A stretch of DNA of 64,000 nt from Bacteroidales bacterium (GTDB taxonomy: Bacteria; Bacteroidota; Bacteroidia; Bacteroidales; UBA932). Positions within the stretch are counted from its first letter, which is position 1, and each line of letters begins with the position of its first letter. A program made the translations under genes and the position numbers. The stretch spans positions 1 through 64,000 of the forward strand of contig JAFUFP010000006.1 in NCBI GenBank assembly GCA_017469845.1. The letters are read 5' to 3'. Under the pieces are notes generated by a model. The model had not been told where the DNA came from. It saw nothing but the letters and a program-made list of their open reading frames with translations, and did no database searches. This document shows, piece after piece, positions 9,501 through 17,002 of this stretch.

Positions 9501-10667
9501 TTCCGGATTGTAAACCATCAAGCGGCCGTTGTTCGTTGCGAACCAGACTCTTCCGCCGCTATCCGTGGTCATTGTCTGAATTATCTGCCCGTTGAACTGT
9601 TCGATAAGGGAGGCGTTCTTGTTGAAGAGGCTTTCCGAAGTCCAGAGGACTGAATATCCTCTCATGGTATGCAATACCCATACGTTCCCTCCCGAATCCT
9701 TGAAAAGGAGTGAGGGCTCTCGCTCGAGCCTGTTCATGAACGGGAAGTCATCGTCACCGCTTCGGGAGATTTTCCCTTTGCGGGAGTCGTACATCACGAT
9801 TTCCCTGTCCCTTGTGACGAAAAGGACCCTGTCTTCGTCATATTGGAGGATGGTCCTCGGCTGGGCGTCAAGTCCTCCTTCCCGCTTCAATGAGGCAGGA
9901 ATCCTTTCGAATGAATTTTCTGTAGGATTGAAAAGGAAGGGGCCGCTCTCGCCGCCGAGCCAAAGTTTCCCTTCGGGTCCGTCAGCGGTGATGGCCACCG
10001 TTTCGGGAATCTTGACTGAACCCAGGTAATTGTACGTGTACGGATCGTACATGCTCAAGGAATCCGGCCATACTATCGTCATTCTTCCGTCTCCCAGGAA
10101 ATGAAGCGGCCTCTGGACTCCTGACTGACTTTCGCGGTATTGTATCACCGTCCTGAGGGAATCATTGTAGGGGAGGTATTCCAGAATCTTGCTGCGGTCG
10201 TTGAAGAACATCCTTCCGTCGGGGGATTCCGTCACCTGGTAGACGAGGGTCTGCGCCCAGTTCTTGGGACGGTGGAAATTGTCCTTGTCCGTATAATATG
10301 CGATGCCGGAGGTGGTGCTGACCCAGAGTTTCCCGTCCTTGGCGGTATGGACTCTGAACACTTCATTGTTGGGGATCGATGAGGGATCTTCCGTGGCGTA
10401 GAACTGGGAAATGTCATGAGCGTTGTGCCGGTTCAGTCCGCGGAATGTCCCGATCCATATATGACCGCTCGTGTCCTGGGCGAAGGAGTTGATCCTCGGG
10501 CTGGAGATATCGTCGGCGATGATGATGGAGGGGGAGGACTCTTTCTGCTCCGGAATACCGCTACCTTTCATACATGATACTGTATGAATGATGCAGATGA
10601 GAACTGGAATCAATATGCGGGGAATTCCCATGTTTTTACGCACCATATTATGTCTTTTGGATTTCAT
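6594..10667 (-). CDS. Hybrid two-component regulator HTCS-1
   Basis: 1357 residues combining all parts of a two-component system. The N-terminal signal (residues 15-32, ending in Cys) leads to a periplasmic two-component-regulator beta-propeller (about 50-690, repeats like GHIWIGT and GNIWVSS) and a Y_Y_Y domain (about 700-775). Then come one TM helix (about 780-800), HisKA with H841 in NVAHEFRTP, an HATPase (N-box LLSNSCKY about 960, GTGIGLYY), a receiver with D1159 in ILSDVAMPG, and an AraC-type DNA-binding domain (about 1255-1357). HTCS sense PUL-derived oligosaccharides in the periplasm and bind DNA without a separate response regulator. It lies between the GH2-GH30 operon and divergent susC-1, whose promoters share an operator, so it likely controls both. 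Alternative ATGs at codons 8 and 13 are possible starts. Confidence 0.93.
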   Translation of the reverse strand: MKSKRHNMVRKNMGIPRILIPVLICIIHTVSCMKGSGIPEQKESSPSIIIADDISSPRINSFAQDTSGHIWIGTFRGLNRHNAHDISQFYATEDPSSIPNNEVFRVHTAKDGKLWVSTTSGIAYYTDKDNFHRPKNWAQTLVYQVTESPDGRMFFNDRSKILEYLPYNDSLRTVIQYRESQSGVQRPLHFLGDGRMTIVWPDSLSMYDPYTYNYLGSVKIPETVAITADGPEGKLWLGGESGPFLFNPTENSFERIPASLKREGGLDAQPRTILQYDEDRVLFVTRDREIVMYDSRKGKISRSGDDDFPFMNRLEREPSLLFKDSGGNVWVLHTMRGYSVLWTSESLFNKNASLIEQFNGQIIQTMTTDSGGRVWFATNNGRLMVYNPEEGRIKEVTLEHRDTNGESITGAITQIFADSQGRLFICSNDGVTRRYNWDGKVLHHESSYSVSRILDFTQDDSGSVWAGAFENEIYALLDDGSLKRVPIFPAGRYYQISLMYNSSVGMLVGAHPANIQVFDPETLEHHPLVDEKTFKEVLGGNLFIPTCVYEDNYGFIWFGTDTAGLLRYDTASGEIEDIKGAPCEDIAGIEEDGEGNIWVSSLSGIGVWSRENGTFTNYSSSDGIGGNYFTDRCSAKLPDGTIVFGGYHGITTVNPDDMKSQVDIPLHLEYLKIHNDLVRPGEDSPLKKSLSLTEGITLTHRQNGISLSYAALDYHESGRSRYSYMMEGADKYWVEAGNNHEAYYSNLSPGRHLFRVRIGNDYGTVKPKEVSLMVRVKASPWLSWWAFILYLMATIAILSTLAHYGIKARRSAAAAHKAEQEKEQERRINKMNMNFFANVAHEFRTPLTLISGPISLLSASKNTDSEEKRLVGTVQRSVDRMLKLVNQMMDFNRLEGDALPLQVAEKDIVPILEDSVDIFSEQAKEKGITLEHMFSEKTFPMPVDEDKLGKIMMNLLSNSCKYTQEGGSISVLFDVISAQEARQTAPHPENILDSKYARIRVSDSGVGIPDNLKEKIFERYFQIKSASRGSYNFGTGIGLYYVKLLTTLHHGLIWASDRAAGQGTTMTLLLPADQSVYSQSEWGNAPVMPKIKVSKIEEDPLPEDDKDGKKTILVVDDETEIVKYLKDILSPDYRIIGRYDAESALETMKTDYPDLILSDVAMPGKDGYELCREIKRDKDLSHLPVILVTAKTTVENQIEGLDSGADAYVNKPFDPFYLRSLIRSQLDNRDRLKSMLQTATSTEEIDQSALSEQDSKFLSSLYSLMENELSNPELDVEKMAEALFISRSKLFYKVKGLTGETPIGFFKQYKLSRAAELLKEGKYPISQIADMTGFSSPSKFSSLFKKRFGVPPSEYQG

Positions 10668-10704
10668 GGCTAAGATAAGTATTCCTTGGGACGTTCCGAA
10701 TAGT

Positions 10705-10771
10705 TTTGGACTTTATGAAACGTTTTTTGGATTTTGCGAAAAGTATAGAACGTTTTAACAAAGTATTTTTG
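10705..10771 (+). promoter_or_regulatory. Probable HTCS operator and promoter of susC-1
   Basis: Direct repeats TTTGGACTTTATG and TTTGGATTTTGCG start at 10705 and 10726, a 21-bp step (two helical turns). The -7 element TATTTTTG is at 10764-10771, 38 bp from the start of the second repeat, exactly as at the GH2-GH30 promoter. The leader to the ATG at 10847 is about 70 nt. No good -33 TTTG at the usual 19-21-bp spacing is visible, as expected for an activator-dependent promoter. Confidence 0.65.
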
Positions 10772-10846
10772 TATTCGAAACAAAACGAAAGCAAATCGTT
10801 GTTTGAAACAACTAAATACCCTTTATAATTATTAACACAATCGCAC

Positions 10847-13800
10847 ATGAACAGATCACTGACTTTCAGGTGGGCGAGTAGAATAGCTGCTGCGGCGGCC
10901 GCTCTTCTCGTCTCAGTCACCTCTTTGTTCGCACAACAGAGGGTGACCGTTTCCGGTACAGTCTTCGACGAGAGCAATCTCCCGATGGTTGGTGTCGGAG
11001 TTATGCAGAAAGGAACAACGAACGGTGTGGCAACTGACTTGGACGGTAAGTATACCATTTCCGTTCCTGCAGGTTCCACCCTCGTGTTCTCGTCAATCGG
11101 TTATCTCGACCAGGAGATCGCCGCTCCCGCAAACGGAGGTAATCTCAACATCAGTCTCCTTCCCGACACCCAGACTATCGAAGAGACAGTCGTCGTCGGT
11201 TACGGTGTCCAGAAGAAGAGCGACCTCACCGGCTCGATTTCTTCCGTGAAGGAAGTTGACCTCTCCAACCGTACCCTTACCGATGCCGCTCAGGCTCTCC
11301 AGGGAAAGACCGCCGGAGTTTATATCTCCATGTCTTCAGGTTCCCCGGGTTCCGAGGGTACCGTACGTATCAGGGGAGTCGGAACCAACGGAAACTCCCG
11401 TCCTCTGTACGTCATCGACGGATCCATCTCCCGTAACGGTATCTCCAACCTCAACCCCGAGGACATCGAGTCCATGGAAATCCTCAAGGACGGTGCTTCG
11501 ACCGCTATCTACGGAGCCCGTGCAGGAAACGGTGTCATCCTCGTTACCACCAAGAGAGGAAGCGGCGACGGACGTATTTCATACCAGCTTCAGACTTCCC
11601 TCAACACTTTCGGACGTCTTCCCGAGGTCATGAATTCCCAGGAATTCTACGACTATTATCTTGAGAATGGTGCCATCCCTCAGTCCCAGATGGACGCCAA
11701 CTGGGACAAGAAGACCAGCACCAACTGGGTGAAGGAACTCACTGAACCTTCGTTCATGCAGCGCCACAACGTAACTTTCCAGAAGGGTGACCCTAACGGA
11801 AATATTTTCGTTTCCGCCCAGTATATGAAGAATGACGGTCCTGTCAAGGGTGACAAGGACGTATTCGAGAGAATGAATTTCACCCTCAACGGATCATGGA
11901 GATTCAAGAAGTGGCTCCAGCTCCAGACCAACAACCAGTTCGGCATCGCCGTAAGGCGCGCCGTGGGTAACGGCTCCCTCACGAACGCAGTCCGTCTGGA
12001 TCCCCACACTCCCGCTTTCTATGACTCCTACGAGGATCTTCCTTCGAACCTCAAGGCCATCGCCGATGACCGTGCCCAGTACGGACAGCTCCTCCAGGAC
12101 GCTGACGGCCGCTACTACGGTATCCCGTTCTACTCGACGCTGACGAACCCCTTCATCGATCTTTACGGAAGCGATGCCAAGAGCTTGAATTACAACCTCA
12201 ACGGTACGACGTCCCTGATCCTGACTCCTCTGAAGGGATTCACATTCACTTCACGCATCGGTTACCGTATCAACGTGAGCAACTCCCATACGACGAACTA
12301 CGACCGTTACGCCAACGGAAACAGCATCAACAACTACGCTTCCGTCAACGCATCGATCAGCATCCCCACCTACTATCAGTGGGAGAACTTCGCCAACTAC
12401 TCCAAGTCCTTCGGCAAGCATGATTTCACCGTCATGGCCGGTATGTCCTACAGCCAGGACCTCAGCTACTCCATCTCCGGTAGTGTAACCGGCTCCAACT
12501 CCGACTACGGTTTCATCGGAAACACTCCCAAGTATCTTTACTGGGCGTTCAGAAGCGGTAACGCCACCCATACGGTGAGCGGCGCCGAGCCCATCTACAC
12601 CCGCAACCTCTCTTACTACGGACGTCTCAACTGGAACTACGCCAACCGTTACATCGCTCAGGTTTCCCTCCGTGCGGATGCGGCTGACTCTTCAGTTCTC
12701 CCGATCGACAACCGCTGGGGTTACTTCCCTGCAGTCTCCCTTGGTTGGACCCTTTCCAACGAGGAGTTCTGGAGCGGAATCAAGAACGCCTTCCCTTATG
12801 TGAAACTCCGTGCTTCCTGGGGTGCCAACGGTTCCACCGCAAACCTCGGTGACTACTCTTGGGCTTCTTCGATGATCAACTCGGGATTCTATCCCGCAAA
12901 GACCGGTCCCGCTCTGACTGACTACCAGTATATCGCGACATACATTCCCGCATACACCGGAAACAGGAAGCTCAAATGGGAGTCTTCACAGCAGCTTGAC
13001 TTCGGTATCGACATGCGTTTCCTCAACGACCGTCTCACCGTAACCGCCGACTACTACAAGAAGATCACCCGTGACCTCATCATCTCCGGTGCGAAGCCTT
13101 CGTTCTCCGTAGGTAACGTTTCTTCTCCTATCAACGCCGGCCAGATCACCAACAGCGGATTCGAGCTCGAACTCGGATGGCAGGACAAGATCGGTGACTT
13201 CGGATACAGCATCCGCGGAAACATGGCTACCCTGAAGAACATGGTCAACGAAGTCGATCCTTCCCTTAAGACCGTCATGGGTGTAGGAATTCACCCTCGT
13301 CAGGGCCAGACCCGTTTCGAGGCAGGATATCCCGCATGGCACTTCTACGGCTTCAAGTTCAAGGAGATCGATCCCGCTGACGGATTCGCGGTCTTCTATG
13401 ACAAGGACGGAAACGACACCAAGGAACCTCTCGACGCCGACTACACCGACCTCGGTTCAGGTCTCCCCAAGGTTACTGCAGGTCTCACGATCAATCTCGA
13501 CTACAAGAACTGGAGCCTCCTCGTCTTCGCGAGCGGTGCATTCGGTCAGACAACCTACATGTTCTACGATTCTCCTATCGGATCATACAACAAGCTCAAA
13601 TACTTCACGGATGACCGTTGGACTCCTACGAACAAGAACGCTACCCGTCCCGCTGCCAACGCCGGAAACAACTACACCAACTGGCTCTATTCAAGCGCCA
13701 ACGTTGTTAACAGCAACTACGTCAAGATCAAGCAGGTTCAGCTCGGATACAATCTTCCCAAGTCATTCCTTGACAAGATCCGCTTCCAGCAGGCCCGCGT

Positions 13801-13948
13801 TTACGTTTCCCTCGACAACTTCTTCACCTTCACCAAGTATCCCGGATATGACCCTGAGGTCGTAGGTACCGGCAACGGACAGGGTGTTGACCAGGGATCT
13901 TACCCTCTGATGCGTCAGGCGGTATTCGGACTTAATTTAACATTCTAA
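10847..13948 (+). CDS. SusC-like TonB-dependent outer-membrane transporter 1
   Basis: 1033 residues: signal peptide (cleavage near SLFAQQ, about residue 30), a carboxypeptidase-regulatory-like domain (about 33-105, GTVFDESNLPMVGVGV...DLDGKYTI), TonB-box and plug region (EETVVVGYGVQKKSDLTGSI, from about 107) and a 22-strand-type barrel ending in aromatic F (FGLNLTF). SusC proteins import oligosaccharides across the outer membrane with TonB energy. SusD-1 follows after 14 bp, the normal pairing, where SusD acts as a lid. Divergent from HTCS-1. The strongly C-ending codon use suggests high expression. Confidence 0.95.
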   Translation: MNRSLTFRWASRIAAAAAALLVSVTSLFAQQRVTVSGTVFDESNLPMVGVGVMQKGTTNGVATDLDGKYTISVPAGSTLVFSSIGYLDQEIAAPANGGNLNISLLPDTQTIEETVVVGYGVQKKSDLTGSISSVKEVDLSNRTLTDAAQALQGKTAGVYISMSSGSPGSEGTVRIRGVGTNGNSRPLYVIDGSISRNGISNLNPEDIESMEILKDGASTAIYGARAGNGVILVTTKRGSGDGRISYQLQTSLNTFGRLPEVMNSQEFYDYYLENGAIPQSQMDANWDKKTSTNWVKELTEPSFMQRHNVTFQKGDPNGNIFVSAQYMKNDGPVKGDKDVFERMNFTLNGSWRFKKWLQLQTNNQFGIAVRRAVGNGSLTNAVRLDPHTPAFYDSYEDLPSNLKAIADDRAQYGQLLQDADGRYYGIPFYSTLTNPFIDLYGSDAKSLNYNLNGTTSLILTPLKGFTFTSRIGYRINVSNSHTTNYDRYANGNSINNYASVNASISIPTYYQWENFANYSKSFGKHDFTVMAGMSYSQDLSYSISGSVTGSNSDYGFIGNTPKYLYWAFRSGNATHTVSGAEPIYTRNLSYYGRLNWNYANRYIAQVSLRADAADSSVLPIDNRWGYFPAVSLGWTLSNEEFWSGIKNAFPYVKLRASWGANGSTANLGDYSWASSMINSGFYPAKTGPALTDYQYIATYIPAYTGNRKLKWESSQQLDFGIDMRFLNDRLTVTADYYKKITRDLIISGAKPSFSVGNVSSPINAGQITNSGFELELGWQDKIGDFGYSIRGNMATLKNMVNEVDPSLKTVMGVGIHPRQGQTRFEAGYPAWHFYGFKFKEIDPADGFAVFYDKDGNDTKEPLDADYTDLGSGLPKVTAGLTINLDYKNWSLLVFASGAFGQTTYMFYDSPIGSYNKLKYFTDDRWTPTNKNATRPAANAGNNYTNWLYSSANVVNSNYVKIKQVQLGYNLPKSFLDKIRFQQARVYVSLDNFFTFTKYPGYDPEVVGTGNGQGVDQGSYPLMRQAVFGLNLTF

Positions 13949-13962
13949 TTCGCGACAGTATC

Positions 13963-15660
13963 ATGAAAGCAAAATATATTCTGATGTTCTCCATCGCAGG
14001 AGCCTTCGCAATGACTTCCTGCAACAAGATGCTTGACATCGAGCAGCATGGTGTTGAGGCGATCGACGACTTCTACAAGACCGACGCTCAGGTCGAGAGC
14101 GCGAACGCCGAGACATACAACCTCTTCCGTGCACAGCCCAACGGAGCCTCTACCCTCAACCTGGGATTCTACGGCTCATGGGAATGGTGCCAAATCGCAG
14201 TGAAGGAGCAGCTTTCCGACAACACATGGGCCGGCGGTGAGAACCGTAACGACAACACCGACGGTTTCCAGGTAGCTGAGTACAGCTTCGACTCTGAGAA
14301 CCCCGCTCTCGAGAAGTACTATACTCTCCTTTATACTCTAGTCTACAGGGCCAACCTCGTCCTTGACAACGCCGTCGAGGGACAGAGCAGCGCCATTGAC
14401 CAGTACCGTGCCGAGGCCAAGGTCTTCCGCGCATACGCTTACTTCGAGCTCACCACTTTCTGGGGAGTACCCCCGCTTGTTGACCACGTCCTCACTCCCG
14501 ATGAGTACAAGGTTACCAATGCCACTCCCGAAGAACTCTGGGCCTTCATGGAGAAGGACCTCACCGAGGCCATCGGTTCAGGCAAACTCGTCGAGAAGAA
14601 AGCTGTTGACGACAAGACAACCTGGAGAATCACCAAGCAGTTCGCACAGACTCTTCTCGCGAAGGTTTATCTGTGGCAGAAGAAGTATTCTGACGCCGCA
14701 GCCCAGATTGACGCAGTCGTAGCCAGCGGCAAATATCGCCTCATGCCCGCTTCCGAAGGTGCTTACGGCGACATGCTCCACGTGAACTGCAACTTCAACT
14801 CAGAGAGCATGCTCCAGTTCAACCGTGTCCCCGACAACAACACTTCCCAGGGATGGACATACTATACGAGCTATTTCGGACCACGTGGTGACAAGATGGT
14901 ATGGACCCCCGACGGAGACTGGCAGGCCAGGGGTACCAACACTCCTGAAGGCCAGACGGCTTACGACGTGTACGAGACCACCTGCTGGGGCATCGGTTGC
15001 CCTACCCAGGACCTTTACGACGCTTTCGTGAAGGAAGAGGGCCCCAACGGCTACCGTATGCATGAGACAATCCGCGGATACACCACCATGCAGAGGGAAG
15101 AGGGATGGCGCCTCAAGAACGGAGCCGTCATGTGCGGAGACTCAGTCTTCATGTGGAAGACCAGGATGATCAAGGACGACCGTATGGGTCTTACCAGGAA
15201 CCGTGGAAAGAACTGGACCCTCATGCGCTATGCTGAGGCCCTCCTGATCGGTGCGGAAGCTCATCTTATGAACAACAACACCGCCAAGGCTGAGGAATAC
15301 CTCAACATGGTCCGTGACCGCGCCCAGCTCCCTGAGAAGCACGGCATCACCCTCGACGACATCAAGATCGAGAAGAGGCTCGAGCTCTGCTACGAAGGTT
15401 CACGCGCCCAGGATATCTGGCGTTGGGGAGACGGCCCCGCTCTCCTCGGAAAGAAGGGAGAAAGCGCCCACTGGTTCAAGGTGGTCTATGACCCCAGCGA
15501 TCCCGGCAATCCCGACAAGGATACCAAGACCATGGAATATACCGCCACTTATCCCAATGCCAACGCATTCGGATTCAAGGTAGGCAAGAGCGAGAGGCTT
15601 CCTTTCCCTATGAGTGAGACCATCGCCAACCCGAACATCATCCAGAATCCCGGATATTAA
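13963..15660 (+). CDS. SusD-like outer-membrane glycan-binding lipoprotein 1
   Basis: 565 residues with lipobox AMTSCNK (Cys at about 20) and the typical SusD start 'LDIEQHGVEAIDDFYKTDAQVE'-type helix. TPR-like N-terminal helices (FRAYAYFELTTFWGVPPLVD) match the family signature FLRAYYYFxLVxxFGxVPL. C-terminal signature LDDIKIEKRLELCYEGSRAQDIWRW and final PNIIQNPGY are SusD_RagB features. Binds oligosaccharide at the cell surface and delivers it to SusC-1. Same operon as SusC-1. Confidence 0.94.
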   Translation: MKAKYILMFSIAGAFAMTSCNKMLDIEQHGVEAIDDFYKTDAQVESANAETYNLFRAQPNGASTLNLGFYGSWEWCQIAVKEQLSDNTWAGGENRNDNTDGFQVAEYSFDSENPALEKYYTLLYTLVYRANLVLDNAVEGQSSAIDQYRAEAKVFRAYAYFELTTFWGVPPLVDHVLTPDEYKVTNATPEELWAFMEKDLTEAIGSGKLVEKKAVDDKTTWRITKQFAQTLLAKVYLWQKKYSDAAAQIDAVVASGKYRLMPASEGAYGDMLHVNCNFNSESMLQFNRVPDNNTSQGWTYYTSYFGPRGDKMVWTPDGDWQARGTNTPEGQTAYDVYETTCWGIGCPTQDLYDAFVKEEGPNGYRMHETIRGYTTMQREEGWRLKNGAVMCGDSVFMWKTRMIKDDRMGLTRNRGKNWTLMRYAEALLIGAEAHLMNNNTAKAEEYLNMVRDRAQLPEKHGITLDDIKIEKRLELCYEGSRAQDIWRWGDGPALLGKKGESAHWFKVVYDPSDPGNPDKDTKTMEYTATYPNANAFGFKVGKSERLPFPMSETIANPNIIQNPGY

Positions 15661-15694
15661 TCGACGGATTCCTGCAAAAACAGATAGTTTTCAC

Positions 15695-15702
15695 TATCTT
15701 TG
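15695..15702 (+). promoter_or_regulatory. Candidate -7 element (TATCTTTG)
   Basis: A perfect TAnnTTTG lies between susD-1 (stop 15658-15660) and the nucleoside-hydrolase-like gene (ATG 15770), which could therefore have its own promoter as well as read-through from susCD. No clear -33 box is present. Confidence 0.4.
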
Positions 15703-15769
15703 ACCCTTGCCCGGCCGGCCTGACCGCCGACCGGGTAACCATTTTGAAAACACAAAACAAAAGATCGGT

Positions 15770-16834
15770 ATGAAAAGATTCTTTCTCATGGCGGCGGCCG
15801 CATTGACCGGTTTGTCGCTGATGGCCCAGCGGCCCCAGGGTACTACTCCCCAGCGTCCGGATGTCGGACCCCGTCCCCAGCAGGGAGGAAGGGTGAAAGT
15901 CATAGTGGACAACGACCTTTGCGGTGACGGTGACGGCCTTTTCCATCTTTTCCATCAGCTGCTTTGTACAAGTTCCGATGTCAGGGGAGTAGTCGGAGCG
16001 CACGTCGGCGCCCGTTCCCAGGCATGGGGGCAGAGTTCAAATGAAGGAGCAGCCCGCAACAATGCGGAAATTTCCGTGGGCAGGGCAAATGAGATCATCG
16101 ACATAGTAGGGAAGACCGGCAAGATAACCGTCAAGCCCGGTGCCCCCGGTCCGATGGTGGATCCCAAGACCCCTATAGACTCTGAAGGAGCACGTCTGAT
16201 AATCGAAGAGGCGAAGAACGCTACTCCCGAGCGTCCACTTTATCTTCTTTTCGGAGGTCCCCTTACCGATATCGCCAGCGCATATCTTCTGGACCCTTCC
16301 ATCTCGAAGAACGTCATCCTCGTTTGGATCGGCGGACAGGAATATCCTTTCGGTCATCCTTTCCCTCCGGAGCATTTCAAAGGAAACAACCTTGTCGAGT
16401 ATAACCTCCGTCTGGATGTCAACGCCGCCAAGACGGTGTTCAACGACAGTGATATCATGATCTGGCAGATCCCCCGCGACGTGTACCGCCAGTCGATGTA
16501 CAGCATGGCTGAGCTCGAGGAAAAGATCATCCCCTTGGGAAAGATCGGTGAATATCTCGGCGGCAAGCTCGGAAGCTTCGCCAGAATGGCCGACACCTAT
16601 GTTCTCGGAGACAGCCCCCTGTGCCTTATCAGCACCCTCACCACCACTTTCGAGCCCGGTGCCGCAGGATGCTTCTATGAGGTCACTCCCGCACCCACTA
16701 TCGTGGAGAACGGACTGTATGATTTCTCTAAGCCGGGAAGGGACATAATCGTCTACAGGACTATCGACACAAGGCTCGAGTTCGGTGACATGGAATCCCG
16801 TTTCCGTCTGCATGCCGCGAAGGAGGGCAAATAA
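15770..16834 (+). CDS. Exported nucleoside-hydrolase-like protein
   Basis: 354 residues. The start at 15770 is chosen because it opens directly on a signal peptide (MKRFFLMAAAALTGLSLMAQ); an upstream in-frame ATG at 15707 would add 21 unlikely residues. A proline/glutamine-rich linker (about 21-42) leads to VIVDNDLCGDGDGLFHL, a variant of the DTDPGxDD calcium/ribose-binding motif of inosine-uridine nucleoside N-ribohydrolases, followed by GVVGAHVG, LYLLFGGPLTDIASA and EYNLRLDVNAAKTVF. Family members cleave N-glycosidic bonds of nucleosides; export and PUL context suggest another ribosyl- or arabinosyl-type substrate, which is inference. It lies 109 bp after susD-1 and a terminator follows at 16960. 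Confidence 0.7.
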   Translation: MKRFFLMAAAALTGLSLMAQRPQGTTPQRPDVGPRPQQGGRVKVIVDNDLCGDGDGLFHLFHQLLCTSSDVRGVVGAHVGARSQAWGQSSNEGAARNNAEISVGRANEIIDIVGKTGKITVKPGAPGPMVDPKTPIDSEGARLIIEEAKNATPERPLYLLFGGPLTDIASAYLLDPSISKNVILVWIGGQEYPFGHPFPPEHFKGNNLVEYNLRLDVNAAKTVFNDSDIMIWQIPRDVYRQSMYSMAELEEKIIPLGKIGEYLGGKLGSFARMADTYVLGDSPLCLISTLTTTFEPGAAGCFYEVTPAPTIVENGLYDFSKPGRDIIVYRTIDTRLEFGDMESRFRLHAAKEGK

Positions 16835-16959
16835 TCATTTCCTTGCCGCCAACCTTTGTCGGCGATTCGTACAAATAGTCAAATATTTTTCACGATAGTT
16901 CAAAATAGGGGACCAATGTCTACTGAAAAGTTGGATAATCCCATATATTTTAGTAATTT

Positions 16960-16988
16960 GGAGCCGGATTTCGTCCGGTTCCTTTTTT
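16960..16988 (+). terminator. Terminator or attenuator directly upstream of the GH51 gene
   Basis: 9-bp stem (16960-16968 with 16974-16982, one wobble), TTTCG loop and six T. It ends only about 14 nt before the GH51 ATG, so it either ends the susCD-1/nucleoside-hydrolase transcript or attenuates expression of GH51-GH3. Confidence 0.75.
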
Positions 16989-17002
16989 AAAAATACGAAG
17001 TA

